Positions 24,012 through 33,430 of a stretch of 64,000 nucleotides of DNA are shown in pieces. How positions within the stretch are numbered: the first letter of the stretch is position 1; each line of letters starts with the position of its first letter. The notes beneath the pieces are model-generated. The model did not search any database. It was given only the letters and a program-made list of their open reading frames with translations, and was not told the DNA's origin. A program made the translations under genes and the position numbers. The DNA is from Liolophura sinensis (taxonomy: Eukaryota > Mollusca > Polyplacophora > Chitonida > Chitonidae): NCBI RefSeq assembly GCF_032854445.1, contig NC_088295.1, positions 74,366,028 through 74,430,027 on the forward strand, read 5' to 3'.

Positions 24012-25700
24012 TAATTAAATGTATATTGGGTTGAATGAACAGAAGTATAAGGCATTGCAGTAATATCTAATTTTGAATCTCTCCTCCATTTTATACCCAC
24101 TTATGGTTACCCTCTACAAGTAGTAAGCAAATTTATTAAGTCTATCAAGTTATGTTAAGATAAATCAAATAATTTTCTGAGGAATGAGACTATTTTACAT
24201 GTAGCATAGTCTCTTGTGAATCAGCATTTATTTAAACAATGACACACATTTACCTTCCTCTATCTTCCTCTTCTGCATACACAATATAACTGTTAAAAGT
24301 GCTATAGATATCTCTTCTTTCAAGTGTTACCACATGGATACTGACTGAAATCATTACAAGTACATTTTTTCTGATTTTTTTTTTTTTTTTTTTTTGTTGT
24401 TTGGAGGGGGTGGGGGGGATATAAACAGGTCTTAGGTACAGATGTACCCTCCAGTGATTGTACAAATACTGATGACAAAAGAGAACAGTATTACAGGTGA
24501 AATAAGGTGCGGAGTCCTTTTTAAATTAATTTTTATCTCCGGTGAAAAAGGAGACCCATGATTCTGTTTTTTGTTAATTTCTGTGGTGTTTTGAATGAAA
24601 AATATCATGTATTGTCTCTTTTAGTATTACATTTCCGAGAAGTTGATTTGACCATGGAATCACAAGCAATCTTAGACTTAAGTTAAGGACTGACCTCAGG
24701 TTGCCAAACACACTTGACCAATAATCACTCCATCAGCAGATTTGATTTTTGTCTTGCACATTAAAAAACATCACCAATTTCTTTACTGTGTGAAAGTGTA
24801 AAATTCTAATTTTTAATGTAGAAGATTTTGTTGAAATATAGTGAATTGTTTTTGGAATTTTTTATTTTGTCTTTCATAGGGTTAGACGTGTTTTAGTGTC
24901 TGAATGATTACCTCCCCCTCCCCTTTTGTTTGAAAAAGGAAAAGAACGATGGGAGGTTTGAAATGACAAGGTGTTGTTGTTGTACATTTTCAGGGAGAAA
25001 TGTCGGGTGTTATGTTATCATTTCACTGAAATACTCATTTTTGAACCAAACTGGTGTCTGTATTTATATATATGCAGTGATCTTGTAAATGATTATTTCA
25101 CGTGGACCCAAATGACTGAAATTAGATGTAATTGATTTTCTCTATTGGGATTATACAGGTAAAACTACTTGTTTAAACCAAGCACATTTAATTATTGTTA
25201 GACTGACAGCAAAATAACCATTGCCAAACTCAGAGTTGATGAATGTCTGTTTTCAAGGATTTTTTTCAGCATAACTCGCTCATGTTTTCTGATGCTGTAT
25301 CAGTAATTGTGAAAACCATATGAATGATGGTAATGGTAAGAAGTCAGTAGTGATTGTTTTAAAACCATGATTTATTTTGCTGTGTTGACCACAAAAAGTG
25401 ATGTTATAATATTTAGGAATTATTTGTAGAATTGTATTCTAGACGTAGTCTTCAATGTCAGAGATGTTATTTTTTTTATATTGACCACTTCAAATAACAT
25501 ATCAAAAATGTCAAAGGTATGGATAAGGAATGTATGCATGTATTCATTGTTTTTGTTTCTTTTGCTTTGGTGTAAAGAGTGCTACATCGACTTTTTTAAC
25601 TGATTATTATGTAGACTTGAGACACACTATCCCAGAAGTCATAATCATATTTGGCGTTTTTGACGTTTTGATAAAATAAACTTACCACAGAAATGGCGAA
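24012..25700 (+). other. HIBADH: Probable HIBADH 3' UTR and poly(A) signal
   Basis: AT-rich sequence without coding exons follows the stop codon. A canonical AATAAA lies at 25675-25680, just before a SINE family 2 element begins at 25742. If that signal is used the 3' UTR is about 1.65 kb; earlier weak signals may also be used. A T-run lies at 24378-24395. Confidence 0.45.
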
Positions 25701-25741
25701 TTCATTCATCGCTCTAGTATTACATCTCCGTAATGTTTACG

Positions 25742-26112
25742 ACCGCTTCGGTGGCCAGATGGTTAGAGCGTCCTTCTCAAAGTTGTGAGGACCGGAATCA
25801 CACCCCCGCCGGGTCATTCTGAAAACTTTCAAAATTGTACTTGGCGCTGAACAATGAGAGGTTATAGCAAGGAAACAGGACTGGTTGGTCTGGTGTCCGT
25901 ATAATGTGATTGGGTGGGCTGTCATGCCTGGTGTCTTCGGCGTGATACTTCAGTGGCGGCAGCACATTGGTGGCATGAACTCAATCAGCCACAAGAAGAC
26001 ACAACATATGTACACACACCTCACGACTCCTCGTCGTGGTACGACTGAGGAATTGTTAAGTAAGGACCGGGAGTCCATGACGTAAAACCCGAGCATTCAT
26101 TTTCATTCATTT
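25742..26112 (+). repeat. SINE family 2, full length with tRNA-like head
   Basis: The head CTTCGGTGGCCAGATGGTTA followed by GAGCGTCC contains an A-box-like TGGTTAGAGCGTCC, with a degenerate B box further on. The body contains GTCTTCGGCGTGATACTTCA and GGCGGCAGCACATTGGTGGC. The 3' end AAACCCGAGCATTCATTTTC starts an ATTC-type tail. It inserted just downstream of the HIBADH poly(A) signal. Confidence 0.8.
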
Positions 26113-26989
26113 AATGTATGTTTATGTACACGTAGCGATTTAGTTTTTTCCAAGCCGTCTTAGCAGACAATACACTGACGTCTGTTATCTTTAGCACCCA
26201 TACTTCCCTCAAGTTTGTGTGGTAGACAGACAAAAGAAAAAATGGTCAGAGAAGAAAGTTATTTTTATTTCAATTTATGAAAATACCTGTAACTGGCCAA
26301 GTTTCTGGTGGAGACAAATTGTTCTTTGGGAGCTGGATGCAAACGGAGAATTTGTGACAGGTTTTCAACTACTGACATTCGTCTTGCAAAAATGTGCAAA
26401 TCGTTCAGTTATCCGCAAGGGTTATTCCCCTTGATCCATTCGTTATCCGGCACGTAAACTTACATGTACAAGCGGAATATAGAATATTACTATTACTGTA
26501 TTACTTAATATCGGTAGAAATAATACCTCAATCTGGCGTTGTTTACACATGGAACACAAGAGCATTAACAGCTGAGCTGCCAGAAATGTATTTAAAAACA
26601 AGAGAAATCCACGCATAGACGTCCAGGAATTGGTGAAATCTGAAGATTTACGTTGCTGAGCGAACGTACAAACGTTTAAACAATTTAAGCGCCATAGAAA
26701 TGTGGGACATAAAACTTTGTACACTTAGACGTTTGCGGGTAATATTCTGCACGTGGAAAGTAGTGTGCACATTTATTCTGAACGGCTAGCGGAAGGTGGG
26801 TTGGTCAGGAAAGCGATTAACCCAGTGCTAACAGGTGCACAGGCCTATAGTTGCAGGACCAGTCCCAAATATGGACAGATGATGTGTAGATTCTCCCGGT
26901 TTCATTGTTCCCATATAGTCCACGGCACTCGTGGAACCCTGTACGCAGTCTTACGTACACTGCAGATTACACGTCTTCCAATTACATTT

Positions 26990-27110
26990 ATAGGCTGGAA
27001 TACATGTACATTACACTAGGCACTCCGGTTTCCTCCACCGAAAAAGCTGACAGCGGTCATATAAGTGAAACATTCTGGAAAGCGGTGTTAAACAGTCAGT
27101 TAATTGAAAG
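26990..27110 (+). repeat. Diverged SINE-like fragment
   Basis: Contains GGCACTCCGGTTTCCTCCAC and TCATATAAGTGAAACATTCT followed by GGTGTTAAACAGTCAGTTAA, a weathered version of the SINE family 1 3' core. Confidence 0.55.
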
Positions 27111-28168
27111 AACGAAACATTTCGGTTATTCGACATGTAAATGCAAATGATCTGGAAGGGAGCAGTGATGAGATCCAGTGGCTCATTTCAGAGTGGCCAA
27201 GTTGCAATCGCTACAGCTTTGTTCAGACGATGTGATTGTACACCAGTGGAATGAAAATGCCGACAAATGCTATTTCAGCGCGGCTTAACGGGAGAGGATC
27301 GTGGTGTAGTAAAAGCTCTTGCCTTTCAACCTCAATGACGCGAGCATTGGACAGTTTTTTTTGTAGTCCATCTGCTGCTAGTTGCACTGCCTGTGGAGCT
27401 TGGTTACAACAAGCAGTCGACGACGCTTGTGTAGCCGTTTGTGCAGTCTGACGTTTGTTGAAGACCACTTTTCTTCCACAAATATGGTGCATGTTCATCT
27501 CTGCGCATCACAGAAAGTTACAAACTTTCTGTGGTTTAAACCGGGCACTCCAGTTTACTCCATCCATGAAACTGCAATGGCAGTGCACGCCATTGTGCGG
27601 TCTTGCATAGAGTCCACTGGGGGCTACTTACGTTCTACCAATATGTCACACGTGGGATAACTCCTAGTAAGTCGGAAGTTTATACTGCGGAAGCTCTACC
27701 GAAACAACTGACAGCCATCCTGGAAGTGAAAATTTGTTGATTATGGTCATAATCAACAATCAACCTTAAGCCTAAACATCATTACGCCACCAGAAAGGGC
27801 TTTTTTGTCTCGTGATCGAAAACTCCGAGTAAAAAGTTATAAATGAGGTCACTTGTATGGCTAGTTGAACCATTTCTCCAGTAAAACTACATATGAAAAA
27901 CAGCCCGCTGAATCTGTGCAATAATGAGGCCATCGAGGTAGGCCTGTGTAGATACCAGTGAATTTGATCAAATAGGTTAGATTTTGATCTTTGTCAATTT
28001 GCCAGTAGGCCACTGTGTCAACGTTAAAGTAGGTGGACGGCGTCAATGTTAAGTTCAATGTCGTTATACGCATCTGTTAAAACTAGTTAATTTGCTGTCA
28101 AAACAATCTAACATTCGTTATATTACACAACGCAGGTATTCTCATTTCGTTTAAATTAAGGTTGAGCT

Positions 28169-30415
28169 ATGATCCAGGTAGATGTGTTCTGGTCATTTGC
28201 CATTGGGGCTTGTTTCGCCGCCAGCGCAGCTGAAGGTTTGAAGAGATCCCGCTCTGCATTTGTTAACAAGTACTTTGTATACACGCTTGTATTTCTGGGG
28301 ACCATATTTGGACCGTCCGGAGTGTACCTGTTGTGGCAGCACACTGGCTGGGAAACCATGTTTATGTTCGATAGATCCCTACACGGAATATGGACAGCTT
28401 TGTTCGCCTCCACGAACGTCACTCAAGGAATCCTGGGCTTCTACTTGGCGTACCGTCGGATCAAGGCTGGTCGAGAGTTGTCTGCCCATACCATGTGGGT
28501 TGTCAGCTACTGCTGCATGTTTGCAATTCTGCTGTTTGGTTATGATCGCTTCGTTTACGCAGGTAATCTGTAATCTGTCAGTCTCACCTGATAACGAGTT
28601 TCGAATCACTTGGCAAATATGATCTAGTGTGTTAAAGTTTAAAAAGGAACTGATGTGCTAATGTATTATACACGAAGCTTCAATCGATAACAGCATCAAA
28701 GATGTCATGTCCTTTCTGATTTTGTAAGAAACAAAATTTTTTGCCAAGTATGTCAACAAGTCATTTCTCATGAAGTTGAAATAGATTAAAATAGTAGCAG
28801 GATATATAGGAGTCAATTTTGTTGTCTACTGAATGACTTGTATTTTGATAGAACTTTTCGCTTGCAGGAACGTCTGGTGATTGGAAGAAAGGTGTCAGAT
28901 ATGACATAAGAGACTTCTTTACCTCACAGGTAATATGATATGTAGGCAACACTTGCACATAATTACATACTGGCAAAATAGCTAAATTCACGAAGGTGGA
29001 CAGTGTAAATCAGATTGTTCATTGGGACTCTGGGTCCATGTTAAGACATTAGGACATCCTCTTCTTGACGGACCTTAGTTCATGGTAAAAAGTTTAAGAT
29101 GGCATACAACTAAACTTGTTTTGTCAAGAGTGAAAATTTAACTTGTAGGCCTATAATTTATGATCCTCATAATGTTAAAATGAATGAATAAAATAAAAAA
29201 TCAAATCTGGTTTTGTGGAATATTCCCTTTTTTTCGAAAGGAAAAATTGCGAGGATAAGACTGTCGAACTGTTTTTCTTATTCACATTGAGTTAACAACG
29301 GTCCTTTTGCAATAGTAACCAAGAAACTTTTCCACGTGTGACTTACAGACGTATATCATACTAAAGTTGTTCCCAACGCACTTTATGTGAAGCCACTTAT
29401 AAACAGTGGAGATTCCCTGCATTTGCTTTATGGGATTGTGCGATTAAACCAGCATCTCGGGCTAGTTCAGACAGTAGAACCCATGGACAGGAGATGTTAG
29501 AATAGGGGAGGTAACAAAGGGATCAGGTATTGGGTCCAGTTGTTCAAAACTGTCTAAAGATTTAACACCAGATTTAACGTTAAGCCAAGTCTTCAGTTTT
29601 GTACCTTGCCCAGAAATAATTGTGTAACAGTATATTAAGTATATGAACTAAATCTGCTATTGTAACCGTAAATATGTTACCTGAATTAATACTGGTATTA
29701 GCTAATACCATTTTGAACAACCGGGGCCAGGACTACGCCTCGAGCGGCTCGATCCGCGGATATATACATTGTCTGCATGGTTTTTAACACTCAGTTAAAA
29801 AGACTTTCACTTATATGAGGGTGTTTAGGTTTGTCAGTTGGGTGAAACCGATGTGCCTGATATAAACGCCCGTTCTTCGCCCGGTAGGACTACAAGGTGC
29901 CTGGCCAACCTTCTGTACATATGAACGAATAAGTGGATATATGAAATATATGTATATATGATCATACGATCAATATACCAGTTTATACCCCATGCTCTCG
30001 CCCTTTCTTTAACTTTTTGGCCACGATATTGCTGGAAAGTTGTAAGTGTGGCGTTAAATCTTCACCACTCACCCTTGACTTGTTTCGGTTTCAGATCTTC
30101 GCCACTTTGTGTTGCATGGCCAGTTTTGTTCTACCTCCAATATACTACGCAATGATCGTGTGGCCATCTGAGTTCGGTATTTCACAAGACAAAAAGACCG
30201 CAATGTTGAACCATGTCATCAAGACTTACGCGAAATGTAGTAGTGTGATGTCTGTGTTGTACCTTGTGCTCCACGTTTTCACGGGTGGTAAGCTCTGGCA
30301 CTTCGACTTAGGAAGACACCGATTAGTTGCATATATCATTGGACAGTTGATTTTCAGCGTTGCTATTTTCCCACCATTAATGTGCATCGGGACTGTGAAC
30401 AAAAAACGACCCTAG
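28169..30415 (+). CDS. Uncharacterised multi-pass membrane protein (about 7 TM)
   Basis: Three exons in consistent phase: 28169-28562, 28868-28929 and 30095-30415, joined by GT-AG introns, giving 258 aa. Hydrophobic segments lie at about 6-20, 34-56, 71-95, 104-124, 154-176, 197-214 and 227-250, separated by short loops, so the protein is almost entirely membrane-embedded. Notable residues are GPSGVYLLW in segment 2, GWETM in the loop before segment 3, NVTQGILGF in segment 3 and RFVYAGTSGDW after segment 4. There is no cleavable signal peptide, no DRY or NPxxY motif and no long loop, so it is not a typical GPCR. I do not recognise the family. The repeated Trp/Gly pattern reminds me of uncharacterised bacterial integral membrane proteins, but I cannot test this. 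The methionine at 28169 opens the frame; an additional 5' non-coding exon is possible. Confidence 0.8.
29532..29729. mobile_element. MITE-like element with terminal inverted repeats
   Basis: About 198 bp in intron 2 of the membrane-protein gene. The left end GGGTCCAGTTGTTCAAAACT pairs with the right end TTTTGAACAACCGGGGCCAG as an imperfect inverted repeat of about 18 bp. The interior is AT-rich and non-coding. The form is that of a non-autonomous DNA element; no target-site duplication was confirmed. Confidence 0.6.
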
Positions 30416-30726
30416 ATAACATTTACATTCATGCGAACGATTTGTTACCTGGCGTCGCACGTTAACTGGCGTCTGGCTTTCCCCTGGCGTCTCAAGTTAT
30501 CTGGACTCTCCTCTTACATTGCATCTAGGAGACATCAGGTTGGTAGACCTCATACAAGAGTACATGATTCAAAATTATGATATTAGCAAATTTCGTTTGG
30601 CTTTTGGTCTTTCACTTGGGATTGTTGAAAACGTACGAAGACAGCTCGACAGCAAAGAACAACTCAGGATTAGAAATTATGTGAACTTTGGTGATATACC
30701 TGGGCGTTTTAACTGACAACGGGCAT

Positions 30727-30988
30727 CCGTATCCGAGTTGGTTAACACGCCAGCGCGGCGCAATGAACCAGGAACCTCTTCCCAATGCGGTTGCTCTGAG
30801 TTCAAGTCCAGTCCATGCTGGTTTCATCCCTGGCCGTACGTGGGAAGGTCTGCCTGCGACCTGTGGATGACCGTGAGTTTCCCCCTGGCTCTGTCCGGTT
30901 TCCTCCCACCATAATGCTGGCCGCCGTCGTATAAGTGGAACATTCTTGAGTATGGCGTTAAACACCAATCAAATAAATAAATAAATGT
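30727..30988 (+). repeat. SINE family 1, full length
   Basis: The head has an A-box region (CCGAGTTGGTTAACACGCCA) and a B box (GAGTTCAAGTCCAGTCCATG). The GC-rich core follows (TGGCCGTACGTGGGAAGGTC), then GTATAAGTGGAACATTCTTG and the AATAAATAAATAAATG tail. It lies about 310 bp after the stop codon of the membrane-protein gene, in sense, so its tail supplies AATAAA hexamers that could act as a poly(A) signal for that gene. Confidence 0.93.
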
Positions 30989-31254
30989 AACCGATTATGG
31001 ACGCCAATTAACTTTATCTTATGAAAACAAGACGTTTTGCACGACCATATATATGCTACCAATACAGTAATACTCAACATTTCCCTCCGAGCTTGCCATT
31101 GCTAAAACACATTATATAGCAACCAATATATGTATGGCAAAATTTAAACATCAATGACACACGAGATACTGTCTCAAACCCCGGCGCCAATTTCTCCCAC
31201 TCTCACTGTTCGTGAGACTTAAGTGAAAATTAGTAATCTGTCAACGGCACTTCC

Positions 31255-31455
31255 AGGTGTGTAGTTTATTGAAGATCACCTGTCTTCCACTAGAAGGGTA
31301 TGATCACACGTGGAGAAGTATACCAGTAATTTACCAAAGGTCAGTGGATAACCTCTGGCCCTCCGGTTCCTCCGACCAATAAAACTGACCACCATCGTAT
31401 AAGTGAGAACATATTGACTGTGATATTTAACAGCGATCAAATAAATAAATAAACG
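31255..31455 (+). repeat. Diverged SINE-like element
   Basis: Begins with GATCACCTGTCTTCCACTAG, similar to the ends of the repeats at 3160 and 5261, and continues with CCCTCCGGTTCCTCCGACCA. The family 1-like end is ATCGTATAAGTGAGAACATA and then AAATAAATAAATAAAC. It is probably a third SINE family sharing the 3' end of family 1. Confidence 0.65.
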
Positions 31456-31497
31456 TCCGTGCAGTGTGTCAAGCGATCCATCGGTTTTCTTATCATT

Positions 31498-31642
31498 CTT
31501 TATTTATTTACTTGATTGATTTTTTTACACCGTATTCAAGAATATTTCACTTATATGACGGCGGCTAATTCCCACGACCATCAGCAGGTTGCTGGCAGAT
31601 CTTCCCATGTGCTGCCGTAGAGGAAGCCAGCATGATTTCTGA
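31498..31642 (-). repeat. SINE family 1, partial
   Basis: Reversed tail TTTATTTATTTACTTGATTG, then CGTATTCAAGAATATTTCAC, GACGGCGGCTAATTCCCACG and CAGGTTGCTGGCAGATCTTC; the head is missing. With 31255-31455 it forms a tail-to-tail pair just downstream of the achatin-like gene. Confidence 0.88.
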
Positions 31643-32062
31643 CCATTAAAGCCTTATTCCAATACATTCGGTATTGCCATTTAGGCCTAATCTTTGGACA
31701 ATATGGATAATTTCCTTCCTCTGATGAATATTTTTATGCGTGCAGCAGAGTCAACGCATAATAGTTTTGAAATAAAACACACAGTACTCTTTAAGTACAT
31801 ATAACTGATATTAGGAATTTTTTGGCACAAAACTGCCAGACAATTTACAACGAATTTATACAGATAAATTGGATGTTGGTTACCACGCCCTTGACACTAT
31901 CTGGTTTGAGGTCAAAAAGAGACATGCAAGGCCTGTTTGTAGGAAGGTTTATATAGCTTTTTCTCTAGGCCGATGACGTGTGCAAAACAAAAACATGTTC
32001 GTACTTGAATCATGATGAAAATCGAAATCATATACGTGTATTTAAGAGGTTAAATGTGCTTG

Positions 32063-32068
32063 TTTATT
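32063..32068 (-). terminator. Poly(A) signal of the achatin-like gene
   Basis: TTTATT on the plus strand, i.e. AATAAA on the minus strand, about 35 bp beyond the stop codon at 32103. It implies a very short 3' UTR. Confidence 0.5.
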
Positions 32069-32102
32069 TATCACCAAAGCATCACTTGTCGCGAAATTCA
32101 CG

Positions 32103-32702
32103 TTAGTTGAAGAACAAGCGTTTGTCATCGTACTCTCTCTTCTCTAAAAAGCCTCGCTTATTACCCATTCCTCGCTTATCGCCAAATCCCCTCTTATCGC
32201 CAAATCCCCGTTTGTCACCGAATCCCCGTTTGTCTCCATAACCTCTTCGATTGAAAAATGCTCTTTTGTCTCCGAAGCCTCTTTTGTCGCCGAATCCCCG
32301 TTTGTCACCGAAACCTCTCTTGTCACCAAATCCACGCTTGTTGAAAAACAGTCGTTTTTCACCGAATTCTCTTTTGTTTCCAAAACCACGAACGTTCAGG
32401 TCTAGTAAACCTTCTTCTCCCAACGCTTCTAACACTCTTTCTCTTTTATCTCCATGTCCTCGTTTGTCACCAAAACCTCGCTTTGGATAAAAGTCTAAGT
32501 GTCCTTCTTCTTCACTTTCTTTAATTCCCTCTGCTAAAAGTTCTTCAACTTTTTCCGACAACTCGTCCAGTTTTATCTCGTTTGGCTCGCTGTCTTTCAA
32601 AGTGGACTCGCTGTTTGCGCCACAGAGAACGGCGGGGACCAGGAAGACAGCTGATTGGATGAGCAGATAGTGGGCGGAGAGAGCCATCATGGCGGCTTTC
32701 AT
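32103..32702 (-). CDS. Achatin-like neuropeptide precursor (8 x GFGD)
   Basis: Single open exon of 199 aa. The first ATG is at 32702; the in-frame codon at 32726 is TTG. Residues 1-29 form a signal peptide with hydrophobic core SAVFLVPAVLC. An acidic spacer (about 30-75) precedes the first KR. Tetrapeptides then follow, nearly all separated by KR or RR: GFGD eight times, plus GHGD, GFGN, EFGE, LFFN (twice), AFFN, GYGD, GMGN, GFLE and EYDD. There is no Gly before the dibasic sites, so products would be free acids. Achatin-I of the snail Achatina is GFAD with a D-Phe at position 2, and a GFGD form with D-Phe is active in the annelid Platynereis; this precursor fits that family. Isomerisation is not visible in DNA. 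Prohormone convertase and carboxypeptidase processing is inferred. An upstream 5' UTR exon is possible. Confidence 0.93.
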   Translation of the reverse strand: MKAAMMALSAHYLLIQSAVFLVPAVLCGANSESTLKDSEPNEIKLDELSEKVEELLAEGIKESEEEGHLDFYPKRGFGDKRGHGDKRERVLEALGEEGLLDLNVRGFGNKREFGEKRLFFNKRGFGDKRGFGDKRGFGDKRGFGDKRAFFNRRGYGDKRGFGDKRGFGDKRGFGDKRGMGNKRGFLEKREYDDKRLFFN

Positions 32703-32999
32703 GACAGCGGCACAGGTGGCTTCCAATCCTCGTCTCTAGGGCAACTTCCGCTGGATGCGGTCTGTTTTACGTCACTCTAAAACATAGGTTCAATATACAT
32801 TTGATTACTGCATTACCTATCTCCTATCCACCACCTCTACCTGGCTAAATAATGGTAAAGATTCCCCATGCATGAGCAGATTCATGTTCCTCTGAATGTG
32901 CTTGAGCACGATGGGTTTTGCGTTAATGGGAACCAAACTGTCGCAATAAACCATCACACTTCCCGAAGTACCTGATAAACCTCCTAACAAAGCCACAAC

Positions 33000-33030
33000 C
33001 AGAGCTAGATTCGAGCCAGCGACCTCAGAA
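33000..33030 (-). repeat. tRNA-like (B-box) fragment, possible third SINE head
   Basis: On the minus strand GAGGTCGCTGGCTCGAATCT has a B-box-like GGCTCGAATC. It is followed downstream by AT-poor unique sequence without a clear tail. It is probably a SINE remnant upstream of the achatin-like gene and not a tRNA gene, since no acceptor or anticodon stem is apparent. Confidence 0.3.
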
Positions 33031-33221
33031 ACGATGATTAGGAATGGTTCGACTGACGCGTGCATTGTTCTTGTGTTCAAAGTGCAAACAAATGCCCTGC
33101 AGGGAATTCTACAAGTACAAGAATTAAGTTACCATTTTGCTGAGGGGTAGAAATGTTAACTTTTTGTGAAATTAAAGACATATTAGTATATAGAAAAGGT
33201 GGAGAACCTCCAAAGACGAGG

Positions 33222-33430
33222 GGGTTAGCACGACAGAGCAGCGCAATGACCCAGGAGCCTCTCACCAATACAGTCGCTGTGAGGTCTGTCAGCAATCTGC
33301 GGATGGTCGCGGGTTTCCCCTGGACTATGCCTGGTTTCCTCCCACCATACTGCTGGCCGCCGTCGTATAAGTGGAATATTCTTAAGTACGGCGTAAAACA
33401 CCAATCAAATAAATAAATAAATAAATAGAA
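33222..33430 (+). repeat. SINE family 1, internally shortened
   Basis: Head remnant (GGTTAGCACGACAGAGCAGC, CAATGACCCAGGAGCCTCTC), core GGATGGTCGCGGGTTTCCCC, then GTATAAGTGGAATATTCTTA and an (AAAT)5-like tail. Confidence 0.9.

Noticed and set aside
32251..32490. Plus-strand frame rich in Leu/Ser/Pro repeats
   Set aside because: Antisense shadow of the achatin-like cassette array.
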